Assembly: GCF_013393945.1 (NCBI RefSeq)
Contig: NZ_CP040297.1
Span: 5,178,001-5,242,000, forward strand
Direction of reading: 5' to 3'
DNA: 64,000 nt
Source: Nostoc sp. TCL26-01
GTDB taxonomy: Bacteria > Cyanobacteriota > Cyanobacteriia > Cyanobacteriales > Nostocaceae
Shown here: positions 36,133 through 45,218 of the stretch, in pieces
Numbering within the stretch: position 1 is the stretch's first letter
Layout of the letters: each line of letters starts with the position of its first letter
Position numbers and translations under genes: made by a program
Notes under the pieces: model-generated
Told to the model about the DNA's origin: nothing
What the model saw: the letters and a program-made list of their open reading frames with translations, nothing else
Database searches by the model: none

Positions 36133-36270
36133 ACTTATGGTCAAGAGTCAAGAGTCAATAGTCAATAGTCATTAGTCATTAGTTATTGTCCCCTTGTCCC
36201 CTTCCCACGCCCCACGCCCCACTCAGCACGGGCTAAACGCCCCACGCCCCACTCACCACTCCCCACTTCC
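36133..36270. repeat. STRR and REP-like repeats after the fibre gene
   Basis: GTCAATA/GTCATTA heptamers are followed by CCCACGCCCCACGCCCCACT units that include ACGGGCTAAACGCCCC, a motif also present near 63745 in reverse complement. Confidence 0.85.
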
Positions 36271-36275
36271 TCTAT

Positions 36276-36704
36276 ATGTCTGACTTCATTCTTATCACCG
36301 GCGATAAAGCGATGTTTAATCCTACCTTTGGACAAGCAATTGTTACTGTGCGTCCAGGGGATTTAATGGGTACAGGTAAGGATAAAATTAACCAGAAACT
36401 AGTCTGTCTTGATGGTGACGAAAAAAAAGTGATCGTCCCTGGTTGTCCCTACATGACACCCCAATATAGTATCCCTGGTGTAGGCATACTCTCGATTGAA
36501 TCCTTAGCTAGTAATCAAATAGCCAAAAAGACCAAATCTAGTGGTAAACCAGTACTGCTTAAAGGCGCATCATTTAAAGCTAAGTTTCAAGTGATGGTTC
36601 CCGCACAGCAACCAGCTATACCCAGTCCCATTGCCGATGCTACCCCCCAATATTCTGGGACTGGTACATTTATTTCGATGAATAGCAAAGTTAAAGGCAC
36701 ATGA
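36276..36704 (+). CDS. PAAR-like spike tip protein (Cis10-like)
   Basis: The 142-residue protein has a compact beta-rich sequence with DKAMFNPTFGQAIVTVRPGD, then KVIVPGCPYMTPQYSIPGVG and GKPVLLKGASFKAKFQVMVP. Position after the fibre gene and size fit the PAAR-like or DUF4280-like tip proteins of CIS loci, which sharpen the spike and may bind cargo. The usual metal-binding histidines of PAAR are not obvious. The stop overlaps the next start (ATGA). Confidence 0.65.
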   Translation: MSDFILITGDKAMFNPTFGQAIVTVRPGDLMGTGKDKINQKLVCLDGDEKKVIVPGCPYMTPQYSIPGVGILSIESLASNQIAKKTKSSGKPVLLKGASFKAKFQVMVPAQQPAIPSPIADATPQYSGTGTFISMNSKVKGT

Positions 36705-36907
36705 AAGAACAATTAGCAAAGCGTCTGGCTGAACTCAAAACTGAATTTGCATCTGGGCAAAAAGTCATGGCAGAGTTAGAAACCAAACAAGCAAATTTGC
36801 GAGATACCTTATTACGAATTAGCGGCGCGATTCAAATATTAGAAGAAGAAATCAGTAAAGCCAATCAAGAAGTAGAAAATGCTCAAGACGAAGTAGAAGT
36901 AAATTAA
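36701..36907 (+). CDS. Small coiled-coil CIS protein
   Basis: The 68-residue protein is one continuous charged helix (LAKRLAELKTEFASGQKVMA, then LEEEISKANQEVENAQDEVE) with heptad spacing of leucines. It is coupled to the PAAR-like gene by a four-base overlap and precedes the DUF4157 gene by 15 bases. Its function is unknown; an assembly or effector-loading adaptor is possible (inference). Confidence 0.8.
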   Translation: MKEQLAKRLAELKTEFASGQKVMAELETKQANLRDTLLRISGAIQILEEEISKANQEVENAQDEVEVN

Positions 36908-36922
36908 TGTCGGAGATGACTT

Positions 36923-38719
36923 ATGTACCGTAAACAAAAATTGCCCATAGTTTCACCCTCTGTACAGTCAACACCAATCACTCAAGACATATCCCCTAGT
37001 CCTAGTTATGGATCATTGTCTGCCGTTGTCCAGAGAGTCCAGCAAGACCCTAATAATGTGAGTGAGGACGCTAAACAGCAACTACAGAGGGCGATCGGTA
37101 CAAGGTCAATGCAAGAGGTTTTAGCAGGGAAGCAAACCTCCTGGATTCCGAAATTTGGGGGGATATCTCAGCAAATTTGGGGTAATTCTGGGCAGGTTGC
37201 CCCCATCCAGACGAAGTTGCAGAATACAGCAAAAGAGCGATCGCCTTCATCACCCCAACCCAACCACACAGGCTTACCCGATCGCCTAAAAACAGGTATA
37301 GAATACCTTTCTGGCTACTCAATGGATGATGTGAGGGTGCATTATAACTCACACAAACCCACACAATTACAAGCTCATGCCTACACCCAAGGAACAGAAA
37401 TTCATGTCGCCTCTGGACAAGAACAACATCTCCCCCATGAAGCATGGCACGTGGTGCAGCAAAAGCAAGGGAGAGTGCAATCGACAAGGCAATTAACAGA
37501 TGCTGTTAATGTTAATGATGATCTGGGACTAGAGAAAGAAGCAGATTTGATGGGGACAAAAACTCAACAGTTACAACAAAATGAAATATCAGATCAAAGA
37601 ACAGAAATATCATCTCCTGTTCAACAAAATTCCTCAAATAATCCAGTCCAGCGTTACATTATTGGCGAAGATGATTCAAATATCTGGGCAACTGAAATTG
37701 CCGCTATGGTACGCAGCGAAACTGATGAGAATATCAGAGATGCAGTTAATAGGTTGCACTCTATTAGCGATACGATCATAGTATCAGACTATAAAGAGTT
37801 AGTAGAGAAAATCGAACATGGTAAATATGACAGGGAATTGAAAAAATCATTCCTAGAAAGTCCCGATGAAGCAAAATATGACTTGCCCTCACAAACAAGA
37901 ATCAAGAGCCAAAAGTCAGAGGTTCCCTCCAAGAAAAAAGATAGCGAAAAGTCAGACATTCCTTTAAAGAACACCGATTGGACGAAGATTCCACCACACA
38001 ACAAGGAAAGTCGCGTCATTAAGATTGAGCAAGGACTGATTCATGGAGACTATACATCAGACAACAATTATTGCGATCTCCATGTCAACGAATCGGGACA
38101 GAGTGGAGGCGGAGTATTATTCGGACTTGATTTTTTACAAGTAGCAGAGCAAGTCAACGATTTGTTATTGCAAGGAGAACAGGATACAGGTAGAGAAGGT
38201 ATTATCCAATTGCGTCCAATGGGAGCAGCCATCGTCAAAATCGTGACTGAACTATTAGGTGAATCGCTAGGTGATAAAAATACAGTGGAGATGGCACGAG
38301 AATTGTCTAAACAAAGGAAGGAAACAGAAGCGGAAAGTAAGAAACCAAAAGAGAGACAACCGTTCAAGTTAGATCGATCCCTCGCACCCGAACACACAAC
38401 CTACTTGGCATCCCTCAGAGGAGTTAGAGAAGGTTTAAGTATAAGTCCAATGGCACTCAATACTATGACAGAGACAGAGGCTATGGGCATGGACATGACA
38501 GGAATGTCCCCAGCCGAGCAAATATTGTTTAATAAATACAAGAGTGCAGTATACGACGAATTAACAAAAGTTACTCCAGGACTCATCATATACATAAAAC
38601 AAAGGCATCTGCCAACGATCATCCAATATATTAAAGAAATGATCGCACTGAAGAAGAAGGACGTAACCACTGGTGAGAAATTATTATTTATTGTCAAGAA
38701 CTTAAGAAAATTTTTCTGA
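36923..38719 (+). CDS. DUF4157 (eCIS core) protein, putative effector
   Basis: The 598-residue protein has the eCIS core domain at residues 118-185: LPDRLKTGIEYLSGYSMDDV, TQGTEIHVASG and the HExxH-type metal motif H172-E173-A-W-H176 in LPHEAWHVVQQKQGR. DUF4157 domains are found on cargo proteins of contractile injection systems. Residues 1-110 are low complexity and probably flexible. Residues 240-598 match no family I recognise; they contain a charged linker (about 330-350), then a globular part with HVNESGQSGGGVLFGLDFLQ and a helical end. This part is the likely toxin or modifying domain. GGAGATGACTT precedes the ATG. Confidence 0.82.
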   Translation: MYRKQKLPIVSPSVQSTPITQDISPSPSYGSLSAVVQRVQQDPNNVSEDAKQQLQRAIGTRSMQEVLAGKQTSWIPKFGGISQQIWGNSGQVAPIQTKLQNTAKERSPSSPQPNHTGLPDRLKTGIEYLSGYSMDDVRVHYNSHKPTQLQAHAYTQGTEIHVASGQEQHLPHEAWHVVQQKQGRVQSTRQLTDAVNVNDDLGLEKEADLMGTKTQQLQQNEISDQRTEISSPVQQNSSNNPVQRYIIGEDDSNIWATEIAAMVRSETDENIRDAVNRLHSISDTIIVSDYKELVEKIEHGKYDRELKKSFLESPDEAKYDLPSQTRIKSQKSEVPSKKKDSEKSDIPLKNTDWTKIPPHNKESRVIKIEQGLIHGDYTSDNNYCDLHVNESGQSGGGVLFGLDFLQVAEQVNDLLLQGEQDTGREGIIQLRPMGAAIVKIVTELLGESLGDKNTVEMARELSKQRKETEAESKKPKERQPFKLDRSLAPEHTTYLASLRGVREGLSISPMALNTMTETEAMGMDMTGMSPAEQILFNKYKSAVYDELTKVTPGLIIYIKQRHLPTIIQYIKEMIALKKKDVTTGEKLLFIVKNLRKFF

Positions 38720-38721
38720 TA

Positions 38722-38758
38722 AAGCGATCGCTCGTAATAATTATCAGGCGATCGCTTA
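38722..38758. terminator. Hairpin between convergent genes (HIP1-containing)
   Basis: AAGCGATCGC and GCGATCGCTT form a perfect 10-bp stem over a 16-base loop between the DUF4157 gene and the convergent phosphatase gene. No long T-run follows, so termination is a suggestion only. Confidence 0.5.
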
Positions 38759-38781
38759 AAAGTATCCACAAATGCAAAATA

Positions 38782-39420
38782 TTATGTGCCTGGACGAGAA
38801 CGGAGATGATCGGGGATATGATGGCGATCGCCTAATATTTCTAACAAAGGGCCATTCACGTCAAATTTAACCATACTTACCGATGCCACCAAAATATTCA
38901 CCCGATAGCGATAGCGCCCCAAATCAATTCCCAGTAAACTGCAAAGCATAATCCGAATCGTGGCTTTATGGGAAACTACTAAAACATTACCTTGGGGATG
39001 TTTTTCTTGAATTTCCGCAATTACAGGCATAGAACGGTTAGCGATATCTACCGCAGTTTCTCCGCCTATTGGAGCGTTCCAAGCGGGTTCTGTCAACCAT
39101 TTTACATAGTTTTGGGCATAATTCTCTTGGACAAAGGATTTACTCTGAGTTTCCCATGCGCCGTAACTACCTTCTCTGAGTCCGTCACGCAACTGCATAT
39201 CCATATTGGTAGCATGACAAAATGGCTTGGCAGTAGCAATTGTGCGTTTCATGGGGCTAACATAAACAGCTTCCCACGGCAATTTTTGATAAACATTGGC
39301 AAAACTCTCTGCCATCTGCATCCCTTCAGATGTCAATTCTGCATCAGTTTCACCACAGAAATTACCACTTTGACTAAAAGTAGTTTCTCCATGTCGCAGT
39401 AAATATAAGTTGAGGGTCAT
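38782..39420 (-). CDS. Histidine phosphatase family protein
   Basis: The protein from ATG 39420 has 212 residues and begins MTLNLYLLRHGETTFSQSGN. The RHGE motif carries the phosphorylated histidine, followed by GETDAELTSEGMQMAESFA, YVSPMKRTIATAKPF and the second histidine in VLVVSHKATIRIML. It resembles phosphoglycerate-mutase-like or cobalamin-pathway phosphatases; the substrate is not evident. The frame is open to 39549, but the upstream part lacks homology. It lies on the opposite strand to the CIS genes, so it is not part of that operon. Confidence 0.9.
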   Translation of the reverse strand: MTLNLYLLRHGETTFSQSGNFCGETDAELTSEGMQMAESFANVYQKLPWEAVYVSPMKRTIATAKPFCHATNMDMQLRDGLREGSYGAWETQSKSFVQENYAQNYVKWLTEPAWNAPIGGETAVDIANRSMPVIAEIQEKHPQGNVLVVSHKATIRIMLCSLLGIDLGRYRYRVNILVASVSMVKFDVNGPLLEILGDRHHIPDHLRSRPGT

Positions 39421-39551
39421 AGCTTGTGTGGCGATTGGATCAAGGAGTTTGTGCAAAAATAAACTAACATTAATCTCACAATCGCGTTTGTAACATGAGG
39501 ACAAAGTTAGTAACTGGTATGAAAAACTAGAAGATGCGATCGCCAACAATC

Positions 39552-41126
39552 ATGCACCAACTCGAACAACCAAAACGCTTCTCTCAAAGCCTGATTTGGC
39601 AACTCCAACGCAACTATTTTCAAGAAGTTGGCATCGATGCTTGGCGTAGTGGTGAAGTCCCCCACTACATCACTAGTAATCCGGTGATGGGTAAGACTTA
39701 TGCAGAATTGGTACTGGCTTTTTTACGTGATTTATCCTTGAAAGGACAACAACACGAGACGGTTTACCTATTAGAACTTGGTGCAGGACACGGCCGACTC
39801 TGCTACCATTTTTTCAAGCATTGGGAAAAATATTACGAACATAGTGCGATCGCCTTACCTCCCTTTTGCTATGTTATCAGTGATTTCACTGAAACGAATC
39901 TAGCATTTTGGCAAAACCATCCCCGCCTACAACCCTATCTAGGAAAGGGCTGGCTCGATTTTGCGCTCTTTGATGTGGAAAACAGCAGTGAACTGTTTCT
40001 GCAAAACGCCAACATCACCATACACCAACAATCTCTATCTCAGCCGTTAATTGTCATTGCCAACTACTTTTTTGATACCATTCCCCAAGAACTCTTTTGG
40101 GTGGAAAATCAGACAATCTCTCACTGTTTGCTCAGTCTGGCCACTGTTGCCAATCCCATAGAATCAGATACTGCCGAGATCATCAAAAATTTAGCACTCC
40201 AATATGATTATCAAGCAGCAGAGCCACCCATCTATCCCAACCAGCCCATTTTAAACAACCTCTTAGAAACCTATCGCCAACAACTTAAACACACTCATCT
40301 TGTCTTCCCCCATATCGGTATTCTTTGTCTAGAACGATTACGCCTCCTCTCTCAACAGGGATTAATTTTATTATCGGCTGATAAAGGTGAGCATAGCCTC
40401 TGGGATTTAGAAAACTGTCCAGCCCCACAATTAGCTACCCACGGCAGTTTTTCACTCACAGTTAATTACCATGCCTTCTGCCACTATTGCACCCATCAAG
40501 CAGGACTGGCCTTATCTCCCCGCCATCAACAAGCGAATTTAGACCTGGTGTGTCTGCTTTTCCTCACCGATGCAAATACTTATAGTGAAACCATCAACGC
40601 TTACGATCGCTTTGTCGGAGATTATAGCCCTGATGATTATTTCAGTCTGAAGAAACTGATTGAGCAGCATTTTGCTACCTTAACCTACCGTGATATCATG
40701 GCAGTCATCAGACTCAGTGGTTATGATGGGCGCATCTTTCGGCAAATGTTACCCCGGCTGTTAGAAATTCTCCCTACCATCTACGATAATCAACGCTGGA
40801 ATCTTTTCCTCTCCATCCCCCGCATTTGGGACACCTACTATCCATTAGGAGAATCAGATGATTTAGCTGAGGATTTGGGTGACTTGCTCTTTGCCCTAGC
40901 TTTTTATCAAGAAGCAATTTTATACTTTGAGAAGTCAGTAATGATTTATGGCAAAACTGCCCACATTCTCTATAAAATTGCCATATGCTATTATCTACTG
41001 GGCGACTTTTCCAATGCTTCTCTCATCATCAAAGAACTTCTAGCTGATGATCCAGACAATGTTGATCTTCAGGAACTTAGGCAACGGTGTGATAGTGTAG
41101 GCGATCGCCTTGTTCCAGGAAGTTAA
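39552..41126 (+). CDS. SAM-dependent methyltransferase with C-terminal TPR-like region
   Basis: The protein from ATG 39552 has 524 residues. The segment VYLLELGAGHGRLCYHFFKH is motif I of a class I methyltransferase, and VIANYFFDTIPQELFWV fits the later fold elements; MidA-like relatives are similar. Residues about 440-515 form helical pairs of the tetratricopeptide type (EAILYFEKSVMIYGKTAHIL and LGDFSNASLIIKELLADDPD). ATG 39534 is also in frame but overlaps a HIP1 octamer. Such genes recur beside Nostoc CIS loci and could modify a CIS or thylakoid protein (inference). No substrate is evident. Confidence 0.82.
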   Translation: MHQLEQPKRFSQSLIWQLQRNYFQEVGIDAWRSGEVPHYITSNPVMGKTYAELVLAFLRDLSLKGQQHETVYLLELGAGHGRLCYHFFKHWEKYYEHSAIALPPFCYVISDFTETNLAFWQNHPRLQPYLGKGWLDFALFDVENSSELFLQNANITIHQQSLSQPLIVIANYFFDTIPQELFWVENQTISHCLLSLATVANPIESDTAEIIKNLALQYDYQAAEPPIYPNQPILNNLLETYRQQLKHTHLVFPHIGILCLERLRLLSQQGLILLSADKGEHSLWDLENCPAPQLATHGSFSLTVNYHAFCHYCTHQAGLALSPRHQQANLDLVCLLFLTDANTYSETINAYDRFVGDYSPDDYFSLKKLIEQHFATLTYRDIMAVIRLSGYDGRIFRQMLPRLLEILPTIYDNQRWNLFLSIPRIWDTYYPLGESDDLAEDLGDLLFALAFYQEAILYFEKSVMIYGKTAHILYKIAICYYLLGDFSNASLIIKELLADDPDNVDLQELRQRCDSVGDRLVPGS

Positions 41127-41204
41127 AAAATATTGGTACAGTCTGAAGTCTACAGGCACATACTCTACCCCATTTGCAAATACGAAGTAAGAAAGGAAAA
41201 AATC

Positions 41205-41513
41205 ATGGGTGAACTCAAACTCAGAGCAAAAGATCCAGATTCCCTCAGACGAATTATTCAAAGTGCTTTGTCAGAAAGATTACAGAGTGTGACAGCAGGA
41301 ATCAAAAAAACAGAAGAACATCTTCAGCAATTTGAAATCAAATATCAATTATCGACAACAGAATTTATGACTCGCTTTAATAATGATGAGTTATCCCATA
41401 GTTTTGATTTTGATGAATGGATAGGGGAGGCTCGAATGCTAGCACATTTACAACAAATAAAAGCATCCATAGAGGAGATTGATTTTGTTGATTTCCCAAG
41501 CAGTAGAAATTAG
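41205..41513 (+). CDS. Small helical protein upstream of the CIS ATPase
   Basis: The protein from ATG 41205 has 102 residues, preceded by GAAAGGAAAAA. It is almost all helix: LRAKDPDSLRRIIQSALSER, then a coiled stretch KKTEEHLQQFEIKYQLSTTE, and an acidic end. I do not recognise a family. The frame is open from 41133, but the upstream part lacks a ribosome binding site. It overlaps the ATPase gene by about 35 bases, so both are probably made together; an adaptor for the ATPase, or the first gene of a toxin-antitoxin-like pair, are possibilities that I cannot separate. Confidence 0.7.
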   Translation: MGELKLRAKDPDSLRRIIQSALSERLQSVTAGIKKTEEHLQQFEIKYQLSTTEFMTRFNNDELSHSFDFDEWIGEARMLAHLQQIKASIEEIDFVDFPSSRN

Positions 41514-43533
41514 TGCCGATTTAAATGGTTTGCAACCTCTGCTACAGCGATTAGATTCGTTACTGCAACAGGCTAGTGGTACTTTGCAAACAGGCCAAGA
41601 GGAACTAGGGATTTCCTGGTGGCAAAAAACTAACATAACATCACCCATCAGCATTCGCGCAGATTCCGCCTTAGCATGGTTGCAAAAGACTTTTGGACTA
41701 TCTGACTTTGACTTAGATATTCTAGCGATCGCCCTAGCCCCAGAATTAGATCGTCAGTATGAAAAACTGTATGCTTATCTCCAAGATGATATCAGCAATC
41801 AACGACCGACAGTAGATTTGGTCTTAAATTTACTCTGTGCCAACGTTCCCGAAAAGCTATCACGACGTAAACATTTCACGACCAACGCCCCCTTAATTTA
41901 TCACCATCTACTCCACCTTGACTCACCTTCCCAACAGTCCACACTCCTGTCACATCATCTTATCCTCGACCCTCAAGTCGTGAGATTACTACTGCATCAA
42001 CCAGGGTTAGATTCCCGACTGACAACTTGTTGTCAGCTACTAGAACCAATATCTCACAATAATTTATACCTCCAGGCAAATGTCCAAACAGCCTTAGAAA
42101 CCCTGATAATAGCAGACTGGCAACAACAACAACCCCTACTGCTCTATTTTCAAGGAACAGATCACAAAAGTAAACGCCGCACTGCTCAAACTCTCGCCAA
42201 AACTTTAGCAGTTCCTCTATTAATTGCCGATTTAACCCTAATGGTGGAGGATCAAGCCAAGTTTACCAAACAACTCCAACTATTGTGGCGAGAAGCGTGG
42301 TTTTTTCAGAGATTACTATATTTAGATCACTTCGATATCCTGTACCTGACAGAACATCAACTTCTCTATCAAGCCTGCCTGCAAGAACTAGAGCAAAATC
42401 GGGGAATTACCATCCTCTCCGGAGTGCAAAACTGGATACCCACAACCGCAGTTACCACCGGATTAATTACAGTTCCTTTCACTATCCCTGAGTCTAGCGA
42501 TCGCCAAAAAATTTGGCAAACTCACCTGACAAAAGCCCAGATCAACTTAGCAGATCAAGAGTTAAATCTGTTGAGCGATCGCTTTGTTTTAACTCCAGAC
42601 CAAATTGCCGATGCTGTCGCCACTGTCTATCATACCGCCCGTTGGCAACAATCCCTGCCCTCATTTTCTCACTTATGTAGTGCAGCCCGCGCTCAAACTG
42701 GACACGATTTAGCCAACCTCGCCCAAAAAATTACCCCCAAATATACTTGGGAAGACATTGTACTTCCTCCCAATCAGCTAACTCAACTACAAGATATTTG
42801 CAAAGAAGTCGCATATCGAGATTTAGTCCATCAAAAATGGGGTTTTGCTGAGAAACTATCTTTAGGAAAAGGGCTAAATGTGCTGTTTTCTGGTTCTGCT
42901 GGTACAGGTAAAACCATGGCCGCAGAGGTAATTGCCCAGCAATTACAACTAGACCTTTACAAAATTGATTTGTCGCAAATCGTCAGTAAATACATCGGTG
43001 AGACAGAGAAAAACCTCAATCTGATTTTTACCGCCGCTACCAATTCTCACGCCATCCTGTTATTTGATGAGGCTGATGCTTTATTTGGCAAGCGTTCCGA
43101 AGTACAGGATGCACGCGATCGCTATGCCAATATTGAAGTAGGTTATCTTTTACAAAAAATGGAAGAATATGATGGAGTAGCTATTTTAACAACTAATCTA
43201 CGTGATAATATGGATAAAGCCTTTGAGCGCCGATTGCGATTTATGATTGAGTTTCCCTTACCTGATAAAAAGCATCGTCAGCTAATTTGGCAGAAAATCT
43301 TTCCTAAGCATACACCCTGTCATCCTGAACTAGATTTAGACTTTCTAGCACAAAATTTCGCTCTGACCGGCGCGAATATTCGCAATATTGCCCTGAGTGC
43401 AGCTTTTTTTGCCGCCGACGATGGAGGAGTGATTGAGATGACACACATGATCCGCGCCATGCGTCGGGAGTATCAGAAAATGGGACAAGTTTTGCGGGAT
43501 CATGATTTAGGTGAATATGTAAAATTGAGTTGA
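41479..43533 (+). CDS. cis15: AAA+ ATPase of the contractile injection system (Cis15)
   Basis: The 684-residue protein has an N-terminal helical domain (residues 1-330, with one degenerate ATPase module) and a C-terminal AAA+ module. Walker A is GSAGTGKTMAAEV near residue 472, Walker B is AILLFDEADALFGKRS near 530, and the second region of homology is NMDKAFERRLRFMIEFPLP. Cis15 ATPases are conserved in CIS loci and are required for assembly or cargo loading. The frame starts at TTG 41479, immediately after GAGGAGA; TTG at 41485 has better spacing. The stop codon lies within the degenerate end repeat of the CRISPR array. Confidence 0.93.
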   Translation: MILLISQAVEISADLNGLQPLLQRLDSLLQQASGTLQTGQEELGISWWQKTNITSPISIRADSALAWLQKTFGLSDFDLDILAIALAPELDRQYEKLYAYLQDDISNQRPTVDLVLNLLCANVPEKLSRRKHFTTNAPLIYHHLLHLDSPSQQSTLLSHHLILDPQVVRLLLHQPGLDSRLTTCCQLLEPISHNNLYLQANVQTALETLIIADWQQQQPLLLYFQGTDHKSKRRTAQTLAKTLAVPLLIADLTLMVEDQAKFTKQLQLLWREAWFFQRLLYLDHFDILYLTEHQLLYQACLQELEQNRGITILSGVQNWIPTTAVTTGLITVPFTIPESSDRQKIWQTHLTKAQINLADQELNLLSDRFVLTPDQIADAVATVYHTARWQQSLPSFSHLCSAARAQTGHDLANLAQKITPKYTWEDIVLPPNQLTQLQDICKEVAYRDLVHQKWGFAEKLSLGKGLNVLFSGSAGTGKTMAAEVIAQQLQLDLYKIDLSQIVSKYIGETEKNLNLIFTAATNSHAILLFDEADALFGKRSEVQDARDRYANIEVGYLLQKMEEYDGVAILTTNLRDNMDKAFERRLRFMIEFPLPDKKHRQLIWQKIFPKHTPCHPELDLDFLAQNFALTGANIRNIALSAAFFAADDGGVIEMTHMIRAMRREYQKMGQVLRDHDLGEYVKLS

Positions 43534-44955
43534 TAAAAAATAGGAAGGAATTTTATTGTTTTTCAACTATTCGCGTTGTTGTTTGAGCAGGTAATCCCGT
43601 AGTTTCAATCCCTGATAGGGATTTTATTGTTTTTCAACCTCCAGTGCGTAATGGCGTTCGCCAAAAAATGTACCAGTGGTTTCAATCCCTGATAGGGATT
43701 TTATTGTTTTTCAACTTTTATTTGATACTGCTTGTAGGTTAGCTGCACTTGTTTCAATCCCTGATAGGGATTTTATTGTTTTTCAACGCAAGGATATCAC
43801 AGCAGTATTCGTCAATCTCGCCGTTTCAATCCCTGATAGGGATTTTATTGTTTTTCAACTTTGACAATCTTTAATACCTTAAGCGTTGCTATTTACGTTG
43901 TTTCAATCCCTGATAGGGATTTTATTGTTTTTCAACATTTGATTTTCTTACTCAGTTTACTGGAAAGCTTTGTTAGTGTTTCAATCCCTGATAGGGATTT
44001 TATTGTTTTTCAACTCACTCTCAAGGCAATGCCGCAGCGCGAACTGCGGCGTTTCAATCCCTGATAGGGATTTTATTGTTTTTCAACCCTTAGCACTTAA
44101 TCCGGCATGATCAACTGCATGTTTCAATCCCTGATAGGGATTTTATTGTTTTTCAACGATGTGGCTGCAACACCCGCAACAAACCTATCGTACTGTTTCA
44201 ATCCCTGATAGGGATTTTATTGTTTTTCAACTTGCCAGATTCTTGGATATCTAGAAACTACAAAGGTTTCAATCCCTGATAGGGATTTTATTGTTTTTCA
44301 ACACGGACAATGCGGTTGGGATGGTATTAATTTAGATGTTTCAATCCCTGATAGGGATTTTATTGTTTTTCAACCCTCCTGGAATAAAGCTCATGATCGC
44401 CAAAGCTTTGTTTCAATCCCTGATAGGGATTTTATTGTTTTTCAACGCGGCAAAACCTGATTGCACGGGGCAAAGATTTGGTTTCAATCCCTGATAGGGA
44501 TTTTATTGTTTTTCAACGCTCATTTAGTTGGTGACTACATTCTTCAAAGTCATGTTTCAATCCCTGATAGGGATTTTATTGTTTTTCAACGGTAAGGGCT
44601 ACACTTACTTATTCGCCCTCTCCCTGTTTCAATCCCTGATAGGGATTTTATTGTTTTTCAACCTTATTAGCTCCACCAAAACCACCGCGCCAATACTTGA
44701 GTGTTTCAATCCCTGATAGGGATTTTATTGTTTTTCAACATTTACCTGAGTCAGCAAGATATAAGCGAAAACCGTTTCAATCCCTGATAGGGATTTTATT
44801 GTTTTTCAACGTACCGCGTTGCAGTAGCAGAGTAGTAAGTCTTTGATGTTTCAATCCCTGATAGGGATTTTATTGTTTTTCAACTAGCAATCCGACTAAC
44901 TAGGGTTACTACCTTCTGGTTTCAATCCCTGATAGGGATTTTATTGTTTTTCAAC
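43530..44955 (-). CRISPR. CRISPR array, 19 intact 37-bp repeats plus one degenerate terminal repeat
   Basis: The intact repeats start at 43602, 43679, 43751, 43823, 43900, 43978, 44051, 44121, 44195, 44266, 44338, 44410, 44481, 44554, 44626, 44703, 44774, 44848 and 44919. Spacers are 33-41 bases. The repeat reads GTTTCAATCCCTGATAGGGA and then TTTTATTGTTTTTCAAC on the plus strand, with the AATCCCT/AGGGATT stem. On the minus strand it ends in ATTGAAAC, the usual 5' crRNA handle, so transcription should be leftward. The leftmost copy (about 43530-43566) keeps only its last 18 bases, as expected at the leader-distal end. No cas gene is present in the window; cas proteins must act from elsewhere. 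Confidence 0.97.
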
Positions 44956-45218
44956 CGCCCAGCAGCAAAAGGCTTACGGTATTTAGTTTTCAAGGTTCGG
45001 TTGCGTCGATGTGGACACATATTAGCATTCTATAACTAGGTATCGTCAAGAGGGAAGATAAGATTTTGGCAGAAATGCTTACATAGATAGACTTTCAGGT
45101 TTTGCGTCAATGTGTTTTTGCTAATTTTGCGCTGAAATCTTTGTGCTGCAAGGAACACACCGATTTTATTGTGGTTTGTTTTTACAACACCTACCTATTG
45201 ACGCAAATTTCTTGTAGC
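44956..45218 (-). promoter_or_regulatory. CRISPR leader region with candidate promoter and repeat-like relic
   Basis: On the minus strand TTGACG (complement of 45044-45049) lies 19 bases before TAATAT (complement of 45019-45024), a plausible promoter about 65 bases from the first repeat. Bases 45162-45188 read GATTTTATTGTGGTTTGTTT followed by TTACAAC, resembling the end of a CRISPR repeat. A 10-bp inverted repeat TTTGCGTCAA (45101-45110) / TTGACGCAAA (45198-45207) encloses that relic. Confidence 0.6.

Noticed and set aside
36133..36270. Possible second CRISPR-like or origin-like repeat array
   Set aside because: Units are contiguous heptamers without spacers and match the dispersed STRR class.
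43676..44716. Several plus-strand frames inside the CRISPR array
   Set aside because: They consist of translated repeats (the same VSIPDRDFIVFQ or FQSLIGILLFF in each unit) and are an artefact of the regular array.
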